The position numbers and the translations under genes were made by a program. The notes beneath the pieces were generated by a model that saw only the letters and a program-made list of their open reading frames with translations, had not been told where the DNA came from and searched no databases. A stretch of 64,000 nucleotides of DNA from JAQGMV01 sp963828715 (GTDB taxonomy: Bacteria; Pseudomonadota; Gammaproteobacteria; Burkholderiales; SG8-41), in the NCBI GenBank assembly GCA_963828715.1, contig CAWHFX010000015.1, positions 124,001-188,000 of the forward strand. Reading direction: 5' to 3'. Shown in pieces: positions 47,000 through 55,939 of this stretch (within the stretch, counting starts at the first letter, position 1; each line of letters starts with the position of its first letter).

Positions 47000-47593
47000 T
47001 CACCCCTGATGCTTGCCCGGCTTCCAGCCCTGCGCGGCGAGGTGCGTGGTCGCGAACGCGAGCGGCTCACGCTCCAGTTGCGGCGCCATCGTGTCGTTCC
47101 AGCGATTGAGGAATCCGTTCAGCGCCACGACGCCCGCGATTTCCACGATCTGCCCTTCGTTCCAGTGTCGCCGCATGCGCACGAAATGCGCTTCGGTCAC
47201 GGCATTCGGCTGGGACGCAGCCGCGACGGCGAATTCGATCGCGACGCGCTCCGCATCCGTAAACAGCGGGCTTGTTCTGTAGTCGAGTATGGCCGCGATC
47301 TTCTCGTCGGAAACGCCGGCGCGGTGCGCGGCTTCCGCCGAGTGGGCCATCGAATACGCACAACCATGCGTCCGGCTCGCCATATACGCGAGCAGTCGCT
47401 TGAGGCCGGTATCGACCTCGCCGGCTGGATCCCATACGGCGGAAGCCATCTGCGCAAGCGCTTTCACCAGCCGCGGCCTGCGCTGCATGATGAGGATGGT
47501 GCTCGGCGTGTAACCGAGCAGGCGCTGATAAGTCGCGAACGTTTCTTCGAGATCGGGATGAGTGTCGGGCGGCAATGGGCCGAGGTACGGCAT
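47000..47593 (-). CDS. Carboxymuconolactone decarboxylase/AhpD-like protein
   Basis: 197 residues, helical AhpD-like fold. Core segment ASRTHGCAYSMAHSAEAAHRAGV has one Cys where AhpD has CxxC, so it is a CMD-type protein with uncertain chemistry. It starts MPYLGPLPPDTHPDLEETF, typical of the peroxidase-related group. Opposite strand to the Bug gene, 26 bases between stops. Confidence 0.85.
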   Translation of the reverse strand: MPYLGPLPPDTHPDLEETFATYQRLLGYTPSTILIMQRRPRLVKALAQMASAVWDPAGEVDTGLKRLLAYMASRTHGCAYSMAHSAEAAHRAGVSDEKIAAILDYRTSPLFTDAERVAIEFAVAAASQPNAVTEAHFVRMRRHWNEGQIVEIAGVVALNGFLNRWNDTMAPQLEREPLAFATTHLAAQGWKPGKHQG

Positions 47594-48050
47594 GTGAACT
47601 CCTTACAGGAAACTCGAGTCGAGGCAGTGCCGAAGACAGCTCAACGCCGTCTCGGCCATGCGCCAACGCTGCAGGAGTTCGGCTGAGAGATCAAGCCTCG
47701 CATCGCGCGGGCCCGCTTGAAAACGATGGACGATGGCGGCCTCTGTACACCCCGGCAGTTCCCTGTCAAACTACGCGCAGCGGCAAACACGCAAACGGGG
47801 CGAGCGCCGTAGAACCCTGCTAAACGCATGAAAAGGTTCGGCGTTGACCACGAGGCATGCGGCGGGCTCACGCAGAAAAACGCCTTGGGAGAGGACACAA
47901 ACTGTTACAACAAAGCGACGAACCGCGATGCTGAGCGGCCTGTCCATGTTCATACACGCAACCAAAACGGAGCTTTCCCGTTCACGGTGGCGGTGATGTA
48001 AGAAAACGGGCTCTGCCCTGACTTATCACACAGTGATCATGGAGACGAGA
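47594..48050. other. Intergenic region, no gene seen
   Basis: 457 bases between the CMD-like gene and the Spy-like gene. Several overlapping short frames in all directions, none with a ribosome site, signal peptide or family motif. The part near 47980-48050 is AT-richer and probably carries the promoter of the Spy-like gene; no envelope-stress regulator site could be confirmed. Confidence 0.4.
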
Positions 48051-48638
48051 ATGAAGAGAGTGTTTCTGGCTACAGCAGTCTCAGCCGCCTTCGCGCTTGC
48101 CGCACCCGCCCTTTTCGCGCAGTCCTCGCAAAGCGCCGAAAACACCGACGTTGTGGCGCAAGCGGCGCCTGCCCCCGCCCCCTCGGAGCAACGCGGCGGC
48201 CCCCATCACGGCCCCGGTGCACATGGCATGCATATGCGGATGCCGAGCGAGCGTATCGAAGCGCGCCTTGCGTATATCCGCACGGCATTGAAGATTACCG
48301 ATGCGCAACAGGCTCAATGGGACACGTTCGCAAACGTGATGCGCAAGCATGCGAGCGACATGGACCAGCGCATGAAGCAACGTATGGCGCAGCATCAGGC
48401 GGGCGCGCAACGCCCCGAGCGCCCGCAGCTCAGCGCGGTCGAACGGCTGGAACGCCAACAGCAGCGCCTCGCGCAACGCTCGGCGCGACTGAACGAAGTA
48501 ATCACCGCCGCGAAACCGCTTTATGCCAGTTTCTCGCCGGAGCAGAAGCAGATCGCGGATCAGATGCTGGCCCAGGGTGAACATCGCCGTGGACCCCGCG
48601 GCGGCGGCCATCATTCCGGCATGCATCGCGGCACGTAA
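48051..48638 (+). CDS. Spy/CpxP-family periplasmic chaperone (LTxxQ type)
   Basis: 195 residues. Signal peptide MKRVFLATAVSAAFALAAPA to FAQ, then a His/Gly/Pro-rich linker (HHGPGAHGMHMRM) that may bind metals, and an all-helical core with LKITDAQQAQWDTF, the LTxxQ-like repeat. Spy-type proteins protect periplasmic proteins from aggregation. ATG 48051 follows GGAGACGAG. A short gene for a small hypothetical protein lies 42 bases downstream. Confidence 0.85.
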   Translation: MKRVFLATAVSAAFALAAPALFAQSSQSAENTDVVAQAAPAPAPSEQRGGPHHGPGAHGMHMRMPSERIEARLAYIRTALKITDAQQAQWDTFANVMRKHASDMDQRMKQRMAQHQAGAQRPERPQLSAVERLERQQQRLAQRSARLNEVITAAKPLYASFSPEQKQIADQMLAQGEHRRGPRGGGHHSGMHRGT

Positions 48639-48680
48639 CAAGTTCGTAAGGACCTGTAGCAGTCCGGGAGGAGACTCGAA

Positions 48681-49061
48681 ATGACAACAAAACCAGACGC
48701 TCGAAAACTCAAAATCTACCCGGCGCAAGCGGGCGGATGGATCTATGAAGTGTGGATCGCCGCCCGCCCCGTGGTCGTCGGCTGGTGCCACACGCGCGAA
48801 GCAGCGCTGCACCAAGCAAGCTCGCGTAGGGGGGCGCTGGATAGCGGGTGCGCTCGCCTGCGGCTCAGGGCCTCGCCACCCTGCGGAACGAGGCACCCAT
48901 GGATCCCCCCGTATCCTCGTCCTTCGCGCGTGCTCAACGCCGACACGCTTTCGATGCCGATGGCGCCTGCCTTCCGCTCCGGCCCTCGCGCAGCGGATAG
49001 AATTCGGCGGATGCATGCGTCCGTCGAAGCGCTTTCCGTGTCCGCGCATCCCGTGCGATGA
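48681..49061 (+). CDS. Small hypothetical protein, 3' part replaced by repeat
   Basis: The first 48 residues (MTTKPDARKLKIYPAQAGGW, ending HTREAALHQASS) look genuine and follow a good ribosome site GGGAGGAG. From about residue 50 the frame runs into the solo repeat at 48846-48892 and the rest is low-complexity Arg/Pro. I infer that the original stop was lost when the repeat inserted. The stop overlaps the CoA-transferase ATG as ATGA, which may be chance. No family recognised. Confidence 0.5.
   Translation: MTTKPDARKLKIYPAQAGGWIYEVWIAARPVVVGWCHTREAALHQASSRRGALDSGCARLRLRASPPCGTRHPWIPPYPRPSRVLNADTLSMPMAPAFRSGPRAADRIRRMHASVEALSVSAHPVR
48846..48892. repeat. Solo diverged copy of the 88-bp repeat unit
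   Basis: About 47 bases align with the first half of the array unit at 16669, including the run GCTCGCCTG...GGGCCTCGCC...CCCTGCGGAAC. The outer stem keeps pairing: GGGCG/CGCCC of the array is GGGTG/CACCC here, a compensatory pair change. Only the first hairpin is present; the second (GAAACC/GGTTTC) is absent. Confidence 0.75.
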
Positions 49062-50260
49062 GCGGTCCGCTCGACGGGGTGCGGATCCTCGATCTCACCA
49101 CCGTTATTCTCGGCCCCTACGCGACGCAGATCCTCGGCGATCTCGGCGCTGACGTGATTAAGATCGAGGCGCCGGAAGGCGACACGGTCCGGTACGGCGC
49201 CCCGATGCGCAATCCCGGCATGGGCGCCATCTTTCTTCATCTCAACCGCAATAAGCGCAGCCTCGTCCTGGATCTGAAGCAGCCGGCCGGACGCGAAGCG
49301 CTGCTGCGCCTCGCGGCGACAGCCGACGTGCTCGTTTACAACGTGCGTCCGCAGGCGATGGCGCGGCTCAAGCTGACGTACGAGGACGTGCGCGCCGCAA
49401 ACGACAAAATCATCTACGTCGGCGCCTACGGGTTCAGCCAGAGAGGACCGTACGCCGCGAAACCGGCGTACGACGATCTGATCCAGGGAATGGTTGCGCT
49501 GCCTTCGCTCATTCGCCAGGCAGGTGCGGACCGGCCGCGCTTCGTGCCTTCGACGATGTGCGATCGCATCACGGGATTGAACACGGTGAATGCCGTCACC
49601 GCTGCACTCTTCCATCGTGAGCGCACGGGCAAGGGACAGGCCGTCGAAGTGCCGATGTTCGAAAGCCTCACCCAGTTCGTGCTCAGCGATCACATGGCCG
49701 GGCAGACGTTCGAGCCGCCGCGCGGACCGATGGGTTACGCGCGCCTTCTGGCCGAGCATCGTGCCCCGTACGAAACCAGGGATGGTTATCTGTGCCTGCT
49801 TGCCTACAACGACAAGCAATGGCGCAATTTCTTCGTGATGATCGGCAGCGCGGAAACATTCGACAACGACCCGCGCTTCTCGACACAGACGGCGCGTTCG
49901 CAGCACATCGCGGAGATTTACGCGTTCGTAGCGGATCACATGCGCACGCGCACGACTGCGGAATGGCTGGAGGCGCTCACCGCCGCCGACATCCCGGCGA
50001 TGCCGCTCAATTCACTCGAGGATCTGCTGCACGATCCGCACCTCAATGACACCGGCTTTTTCTCGCTCGTGATGCATCCGACCGAAGGTCCGCTGCGCAG
50101 CATGGCCGTGCCTTCGACATGGTCGGAATCGCAGCCCGAAACGCCCCGACCAGCGCCGCGCCTGGGCGAGCACAGTATCGAGGTGTTGCGGGAGGCGGGC
50201 TATTCAGCCACCGAGATCGAGAGCTTGATTACAGCAGGCGTGACGCTGAGCGTGGCCTGA
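49058..50260 (+). CDS. Type III CoA-transferase (CaiB/BaiF family)
   Basis: 400 residues. PLDGVRILDLTTVILGPYATQ and DLGADVIKIEAPEGDTVR are the family N-terminus; FLHLNRNKRSLVLDLKQP and KPAYDDLIQGMVAL (catalytic Asp region) follow. Clearly a paralogue of the gene at 14277 (same HLNRNKRS and LDLKQPAG segments) but diverged elsewhere. The Bug gene on its 3' side (convergent) repeats the CoA-transferase + Bug pattern. Confidence 0.93.
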   Translation: MSGPLDGVRILDLTTVILGPYATQILGDLGADVIKIEAPEGDTVRYGAPMRNPGMGAIFLHLNRNKRSLVLDLKQPAGREALLRLAATADVLVYNVRPQAMARLKLTYEDVRAANDKIIYVGAYGFSQRGPYAAKPAYDDLIQGMVALPSLIRQAGADRPRFVPSTMCDRITGLNTVNAVTAALFHRERTGKGQAVEVPMFESLTQFVLSDHMAGQTFEPPRGPMGYARLLAEHRAPYETRDGYLCLLAYNDKQWRNFFVMIGSAETFDNDPRFSTQTARSQHIAEIYAFVADHMRTRTTAEWLEALTAADIPAMPLNSLEDLLHDPHLNDTGFFSLVMHPTEGPLRSMAVPSTWSESQPETPRPAPRLGEHSIEVLREAGYSATEIESLITAGVTLSVA

Positions 50261-50282
50261 TACGAGCGTGCCGACCCGCCGG

Positions 50283-51252
50283 CTACTGTATCTCGATCCC
50301 TGATTCGAGGATGATCTTCCTGTAGCGCGGTATGTCGCGCTTCAACTTCGCCGCAAACTCTTCGGGCGTGTTGGCGATGACTTCGTTGCCGCGTGCGAGC
50401 ACGACTTCGCGCACGTCCTTCGCCGACAGGATCTTCGCTGTTTCGCGATACGTCTCGCGCACGAACGCGTCCGGCGTACCCTTCGGCGCGAGGAGGCCAT
50501 GCCAATTCCCGAATTCATAGCCGTCCAGCCCCTGCTCCTGAATCGTCGGCACATCCGGCATGAGGTTCGAGCGTTTCGCGGTGGTCACGCCGTAGATCTT
50601 CATGCGCCCGGCCTTCACCTGGGGCGCGACAACGGGTATCGAAAGCAGGGCAACGTCGACTTCGCCCGCGACGATCGCCTGCTCCGTCGGTGAGCTGCCC
50701 TTGTACGGGATGTTGACGAGCTTGATGCCGGCTGCGTACTTGAGCACCTCCGTGCCGACCGCGCCGTTTGCCCCCGCCACGCCGATGTTGACCCTGCCGG
50801 GCTCCCTGCGCGCCGCGGCCACCAGTTCCCTGAACGTCTGCGGCGGAAAGCGCGGACTCGCGACGAGCGCTGTTCCGGCGGATACGAGCTGCGTGATCGG
50901 CACGAAATCGCGCAACGGATCGTACGGAAGTTTCTTGTAAAGCCCGACGTTCATCACCATCGTCCCATTGTTGCCGATGAGGAGTGTGCTGCCGTCGGCC
51001 GGCGACTTCGCGGCGATTTCACTCGCGAGAATACCGTTCACGCTCTGGCGGTTGTCCACGATGACGTTACGGCCGAGCGCTTCCCCCAGCTTGTTCGCAA
51101 CGAGCCGGGCCGCGAAGTCGGACGGCCCGCCCGGCGGTGAGGGCACGAGCAGCCGGATCGGCCGCCTGGATTGTGTCCTGCGCGATGCTCACCGTCGTCA
51201 CGCACGCGAGCAGCAGCACGAACGCGCACGCGCAACGGAAAACCGCCCTCAC
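50283..51252 (-). CDS. Bug/TctC-family binding protein, one-base frame break after signal peptide
   Basis: The signal peptide (GTG 51252: MRAVFRCACAFVLLLACVTT to IAQ) is in one frame; the mature part (RPIRLLVPSPPGGPSDFAARL onward) is in another. The break is near 51172; removing one base gives 322 residues. VDNRQSVNGILASE departs from the usual VDNRPGAGG. The start overlaps the thioesterase stop (GTGA). Ends with ELK-type KLKRDIPRYRKIILESGIEIQ. Confidence 0.87.
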
Positions 51253-51728
51253 GGTTCTTCAGCCGTCTGCCTTGCCGGGACCGCAATCTGTGTCTGGGTC
51301 ACCAGCGCGACGCTGGATCCATCGGCGTTGTAGATCGTCGTCTGCCACACCGACGTCGTACGCCCGACGTGCAGCGGTATGCAGACGGCCGACAGCACCG
51401 GGCCCTTGCCGGAGGCGAAGAAGTTGGTCTTCGATTCGATGGTCCCGCCGCGATACCCCGGCGGCCGGTTCGCCGTCGCGCCCAACGCGCCCAACGCATC
51501 GGCGAACGTCATGATGGCGCCGCCGTTCACACGTCCGTTGGCGTTGAGGTGCATCGGCGTGATCGGCATCTCCGCCGTCACCTTTTTCGGCGACAGCGAC
51601 GTGACGCGTATGCCGAGCGCCTTCGGCATACCGCCCTTCAAAACAGGATTCGTGCCGACGGACAGGTTCTGCGGATCGGCCGCTGCGTGCTTGACTGCAC
51701 GCCTGGAGCGTTTCTTTTTCGTTGCCAT
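51249..51728 (-). CDS. PaaI-family thioesterase (hotdog fold)
   Basis: 159 residues. A basic, Lys/Arg-rich head (MATKKKRSRRAVKHA) precedes the hotdog core: MHLNANGRVNGGAIMTFADALGALGA with the HxNxxGxxHGG-like motif partly changed (N-x-x-G-x-V-N-G-G, active Asp in FADA). Family members hydrolyse acyl-CoA thioesters such as phenylacetyl-CoA. Downstream Bug gene overlaps its stop by four bases. Confidence 0.88.
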   Translation of the reverse strand: MATKKKRSRRAVKHAAADPQNLSVGTNPVLKGGMPKALGIRVTSLSPKKVTAEMPITPMHLNANGRVNGGAIMTFADALGALGATANRPPGYRGGTIESKTNFFASGKGPVLSAVCIPLHVGRTTSVWQTTIYNADGSSVALVTQTQIAVPARQTAEEP

Positions 51729-51752
51729 GAGTCTTCCGGCAGTGCGCGCGTT

Positions 51753-53432
51753 TCAGCGCAGATAAGCTTCCGCCGCATACCGGCGCATCATGCGATGGCT
51801 GTTGAAGTAGCAGGCGATCTTGCTGATGGCCTGCTTCATCATCCAGATCCAGCGCGCACGGTCTTCGTAATAAAGCGGCAGCACGACGTTCTCGAGTTTG
51901 TCATAGAGCGCGTGGGCATCCGCGCCGTCCTCGATCGACCATCCGGTAACGCCTTCGATACAGCCTTCGACCCACCAGCCGTCGAGCATGCTCAGGTTGA
52001 GCAATCCGTTTACCGCGGCTTTCATTCCGCTCGTGCCCGAGGCCTCGAGCGGCGGCATCGGCGTATTCAGCCAGACGTCTGCGCCGGCCACGAGGACCTT
52101 CGCGATCGCCATATCGTAATTGCGCAGAAAGGCGACCGGGATGCGCCCGCTCAGCTCGCCCATGGCCTTATGAATCGCATGCAGGCCTTCCTTGCCTGCA
52201 CTGTCGGCCGGATGCGCCTTGCCGGAGAACACCAGTTGAAACGGATACCTCTTCGCGATGGCAGCAAGGCGCTGGAGATCGGAAAACACGAGGTCCGGAC
52301 GCTTGTAGCCTGTCATGCGCCGTGCGAACCCGATGATGGGGACCGCGACGTCGAGCTCGATGCCGCATTCGTCACGCACCAGCGTGCGGAGGTCCAGCTT
52401 CGCCCGCTCGTGAGCCTCCCACAAAGCGTCATCCAGCAGACGATCGGCACGCACCAGCACCTCCGGCTCGTGACTCCACTGCGGATAGTGCGATTGATAC
52501 AGCGCGGCGAATGCCGGATGCGCCCAGGTCCCGACATGCACGCCGTTGGTCACCGCACGCACGTCGAAGCCGGGGAACATCTCACGTGCCGTGATCGCGT
52601 GGCGTTGAGCGACTCCGTTCACGTAGCCGCTCAGATGCAGCGCCACCTGCGTCATGTTCAGGGTTTCGGGTCCGCCGAAGACCTTCAACGCTTCGAGCGG
52701 CAGAAGATCGGTCGCGATGCGGCCGACGAGATCGTAGGAAAATCGGTCGTGCCCTGCTTCCACCGGCGTATGGGTCGTGAACACGCAGAGGTCGCGCACA
52801 CGATCCGCATCGTACGACCATTCCGCCTTGTCCGTTTGCCTGCGGCGCCGCGGAAAGCGCTTCAGCAACTCCAGCGTCGCGAGCGCGGCATGGCCTTCGT
52901 TCAGGTGATACGTGCCGATCTCGAAGCCGAGCGCCTCGAGTATGCGGATGCCGCCGACGCCCAGGAGCAGCTCCTGCTTGAGCCTGTATTCCGCGTTCCC
53001 GCCGTAGAGATAGTGCGTGAGATCGCGGTCGCCTTCATGGTTTTGCTCGAGATCGGTGTCGAGCAGCAGCACGGGAACGGCGTAACCCGCTTCGGATTTA
53101 TGGACATACAGCCACGGACGCACCCACACGTCGCGTCCTTCGATCTGGACGCCGATCATCGCTGCAAGCGGGTGGGCCCATTCTGCGGGCTGCCACGGAT
53201 CGGGGCGCTCCGTCTGCCGGCCTTCCTCGTCGATCTCCTGCCGGAAATAACCGGCACGGCTGAGCAGCGAAACGAACACGACCGGCAGCTCGAGATCCGC
53301 GCACGAGCGCACCGTGTCGCCGGCGAGCACGCCAAGACCACCGGCGTACGTATGTATTTCCACGCGGAGCGCGAGCTCCATCGTGAAGTACGCTATGTTG
53401 GTCTGCGGAAGAAAGGCGCCAAGCTCGTTCAT
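51753..53432 (-). CDS. Alpha-glucan phosphorylase (GT35)
   Basis: 559 residues. TMELALRVEIHTYAGGLGVLAGD at the start, HLNEGHAAL and FTTHTPVEAGHD in the middle, then RRMTGYKRPDL and EASGTSGMKAAVNG, whose Lys holds pyridoxal phosphate. Splits alpha-1,4-glucans with phosphate to glucose-1-phosphate. Shorter than glycogen phosphorylase and of the bacterial/archaeal alpha-glucan group (MalP/GlgP-like, TIGR02094 type). Intact, unlike several neighbours. Confidence 0.94.
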   Translation of the reverse strand: MNELGAFLPQTNIAYFTMELALRVEIHTYAGGLGVLAGDTVRSCADLELPVVFVSLLSRAGYFRQEIDEEGRQTERPDPWQPAEWAHPLAAMIGVQIEGRDVWVRPWLYVHKSEAGYAVPVLLLDTDLEQNHEGDRDLTHYLYGGNAEYRLKQELLLGVGGIRILEALGFEIGTYHLNEGHAALATLELLKRFPRRRRQTDKAEWSYDADRVRDLCVFTTHTPVEAGHDRFSYDLVGRIATDLLPLEALKVFGGPETLNMTQVALHLSGYVNGVAQRHAITAREMFPGFDVRAVTNGVHVGTWAHPAFAALYQSHYPQWSHEPEVLVRADRLLDDALWEAHERAKLDLRTLVRDECGIELDVAVPIIGFARRMTGYKRPDLVFSDLQRLAAIAKRYPFQLVFSGKAHPADSAGKEGLHAIHKAMGELSGRIPVAFLRNYDMAIAKVLVAGADVWLNTPMPPLEASGTSGMKAAVNGLLNLSMLDGWWVEGCIEGVTGWSIEDGADAHALYDKLENVVLPLYYEDRARWIWMMKQAISKIACYFNSHRMMRRYAAEAYLR

Positions 53433-53671
53433 GTTATTTCCATCGTATGGGAAGCATTATCCGCGGTCCTCGGAACCGCGTAGCGCGAGCCTTGAAGTAT
53501 ATACGAGCGTCGAAAGGCAACGGCTTGCGAGTCGGGGAGCGGCCGGAGGTCCGATCGTGTGCGAGGATGTGCAAATCGCACGCCGATCCGGCAGTGCAGC
53601 ACGGCATTTACCGCGGCTCGGATGTCATCTAAAACCTGCATGGCTGCAACTCGACCACAGCATTTTCCCGT

Positions 53672-54733
53672 ATGACCAACATGGAATTCTGGACAGGCGA
53701 GGACGACCCGGAATGGGATCGCGCACAGGAAGCGCTCGCACGCGCCGGTGTAACGGACGGACTGCCGGTCATACCGCCCTCGCGCGAGCGGGTCGAGCGG
53801 ATGCTCGCGGCGATACGGGTGCCGGGAGATACCATCGTCGCATCGTTGCCACCCGCGTATGCCGAGGTCGCATGGCACGACATCGCCGTGAACGCCGTCA
53901 TGGCGGGATGCAGACCGCCGTACCTTCCTGTGGTCGGTGCAGCCATTCAGGCGATGACTGCACCCGAGTTCAACCTCCTCGGCATCGCAACGACGACCGG
54001 CTCCGCTACCGTCTGCGTGATCGTAAACGGACCTATCGTTGGTGAGCTCGGGCTGAATAGCGCAGCCAATGCGTTCGGCCCAGGCAATCGCGCGAATGCG
54101 ACGATCGGGCGTGCGGTGCGCCTGACGCTTCAGAACGTCGGCGGTGCGCGTCCCGGCGAGATCGATATGGCCACGCTGGGCCAGCCTGCGAAGTACACGT
54201 TCTGCTTCGCCGAGAACGAGGCGGAGAGTCCCTGGACGCCACTGCACGTCGAGCGCGGTTTCGCGCGCGAAGCAAGCGTCGTCACCGTCGTCGGCATCTC
54301 AGGAACCATCGAGGTCGTGGATTCCGAAAGCCGCACCGGCGCCGACCTGGCACAGACATTCGCGCAATCGATGCTGATCGCAGGCAATGTCGGCAGCGCC
54401 GGGCTGCTCGGCGGCGGAGAGCCCCTCGTGGTCATGCCGCCCGAGCATGCCGACGTGTTCCAGCGCGACGGCTATTCGAAAGCGCGAGTGAAGCAGGCGC
54501 TCCACGAACGCGCGCTGCTGCCGATCGACAGGCTCGCGTCGGGATTGCGGGCACGTGCGGCTGCGGGTGGCGGAGCGCCCGACGGTCTGCTGCGAATCGC
54601 GCGCACGCCCGACGACGTGATGATCGTGGTCGCCGGCGGTGTGGGTCGCAAGGCCGCTTACGTCCCGACGTGGAGCGGCACGACACGCGCTGTGAGTCGG
54701 GAAGTGGCTAACCAGCCGCGCCGGAACGCCTGA
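53672..54733 (+). CDS. Protein of an unnamed family, paralogous to the UGSC fusion partner domain
   Basis: 353 residues. No signal peptide. Motifs shared with residues ~205-576 of the selenoprotein at 57530: DGLPVIPP (29-36), IAVNAVMAGCRPPY with Cys80, VIVNGPI, and NATIGRAVRL (matching NTSIGRFWRL). I do not recognise a family name; the shared Cys in VMxGCRPxY may be functional. The start is the ATG nearest the conserved part. A GDPD gene follows after six bases, so they are likely co-transcribed. Confidence 0.75.
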   Translation: MTNMEFWTGEDDPEWDRAQEALARAGVTDGLPVIPPSRERVERMLAAIRVPGDTIVASLPPAYAEVAWHDIAVNAVMAGCRPPYLPVVGAAIQAMTAPEFNLLGIATTTGSATVCVIVNGPIVGELGLNSAANAFGPGNRANATIGRAVRLTLQNVGGARPGEIDMATLGQPAKYTFCFAENEAESPWTPLHVERGFAREASVVTVVGISGTIEVVDSESRTGADLAQTFAQSMLIAGNVGSAGLLGGGEPLVVMPPEHADVFQRDGYSKARVKQALHERALLPIDRLASGLRARAAAGGGAPDGLLRIARTPDDVMIVVAGGVGRKAAYVPTWSGTTRAVSREVANQPRRNA

Positions 54734-54739
54734 TCAAGC

Positions 54740-55624
54740 ATGCTGGTGATTGCGCATCGTGGTGCGCGTGCGTTCGCCCCGGAAAACACGATTGAGGCGA
54801 TCGAGAAAGCGGCGCAGGCCGGGGCTGACGCCGTCGAAATCGACGTGCAATTGTCGGCCGACGGACACGTCCTCGTGTTTCACGACGACTCCCTTCGCCG
54901 CTGTTCCGACGTGCAGGCCCGCTTTCCGACGCGCACGCCCTGGTCGTTCTGCCATTTCACGGCGGCGGAGATTCGTTCGCTCGATGCGGGAACGTGGTTC
55001 GTGCATGAGCTTGCACGTCCGGCGCACGAGCGCCAGGGCTTTCTGCAGACGATGTCGTCGGAAGAAGTCTCTGCGTGGATCGACGCCGCGGAGCGCGAAC
55101 GCTACGCTTCCGGGAACGTCCGCATACCCACTCTCTTGGAGTGCCTCGACGCGTGTCGCAGGCACGCCCTCGAGCTTCACGTCGAATTGAAGGTCATTCC
55201 GCGTTTCTATGCCGGCTTGGCGCAGAAAGTGGTCGGGCACGTGCGCGACGAGCACATGCAGACGCAGGTCGTGATCTCCTCGTTCGACCATCAGCAACTT
55301 GCGCTTGTGCGCGTGCTCGCACCCGATGTCAGAACAGCGGTGCTGACCAGTAACCGGCTGTATCGACCTGCCGAGTACCTCGCGCGACTGGGCGCGTGTG
55401 CGTATTGCCCGGGCTGCTCCGGTGACGTCGACACGATCGGTCTTCAGTCGGTGACAGGCCTGCTCGATCGCGACACGATCAGCGAGCTCCTTGCAAGCGG
55501 CTATCTCGTGAACGTATGGACCGAGAACGATCCGAGCCGGATGAAAGCGCTCGAGGTGGCAGGCGTGACCGGGATATTCACGGATTACCCCAATCGCCTG
55601 CGGGCGCTCCTGTCGGCTGCTTAG
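54740..55624 (+). CDS. Glycerophosphodiester phosphodiesterase
   Basis: 294 residues. Catalytic signature: AHRGARAFAPENT (HRGxxxxxPENT), EIDVQLSADGHVLVFHDD (metal Glu/Asp, second His). Later ELHVELKV and ISSFDHQQL complete the TIM barrel. Hydrolyses glycerophosphodiesters to glycerol-3-phosphate and an alcohol. No signal peptide, so cytoplasmic. An insertion of about 25 residues around 105-130 is longer than in the smallest forms. Confidence 0.93.
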   Translation: MLVIAHRGARAFAPENTIEAIEKAAQAGADAVEIDVQLSADGHVLVFHDDSLRRCSDVQARFPTRTPWSFCHFTAAEIRSLDAGTWFVHELARPAHERQGFLQTMSSEEVSAWIDAAERERYASGNVRIPTLLECLDACRRHALELHVELKVIPRFYAGLAQKVVGHVRDEHMQTQVVISSFDHQQLALVRVLAPDVRTAVLTSNRLYRPAEYLARLGACAYCPGCSGDVDTIGLQSVTGLLDRDTISELLASGYLVNVWTENDPSRMKALEVAGVTGIFTDYPNRLRALLSAA

Positions 55625-55669
55625 TCGTCCCGCATGGTCTTCCGATTCCTCAATGCCATTCGCGCTCCG

Positions 55670-55879
55670 ATGTCACCACTCAAACTCGGACCAAGCCTGC
55701 TTTTCGGCCTATGGGCGCTGTCCGCGTGCAGCACAGAACAGATGTATGAATCCGGTCGAGCATGGCAGCGAAACCGGTGCAGCAGCATTCCCGACAAAGC
55801 GGACGCAGACCGCTGCGCAGCTGGCGCGAGTACCCCGTTTGAATCGTATCAGCGGCAGTCCGAGCCCGAACGAAGATAG
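55670..55879 (+). CDS. Small lipoprotein, unknown
   Basis: 69 residues. MSPLKLGPSLLFGLWALSAC is a compact lipoprotein signal with lipobox LSAC. The mature part (STEQMYESGRAWQRNRCSSIPD) has two more Cys. ATG 55670 gives the proper signal length; 55634 is upstream and also possible. Outer-membrane or inner-membrane anchoring and function unknown. Confidence 0.6.
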   Translation: MSPLKLGPSLLFGLWALSACSTEQMYESGRAWQRNRCSSIPDKADADRCAAGASTPFESYQRQSEPERR

Positions 55880-55939
55880 GCGACGCGTACATTGTTGAGT
55901 GAGCGACCTTGTCGCTCGTGCCGTTTCGAATGTGCGACA

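Noticed and set aside
48081..49049. 322-residue minus-strand ORF opposite the Spy-like gene
   Set aside because: The plus strand has a signal peptide, LTxxQ core and ribosome site; the minus frame has none.
51171..53483. 770-residue open frame on the plus strand
   Set aside because: Antisense to the thioesterase and alpha-glucan phosphorylase, both with complete family motifs. Arg/His-rich composition is typical of GC-rich shadow frames.
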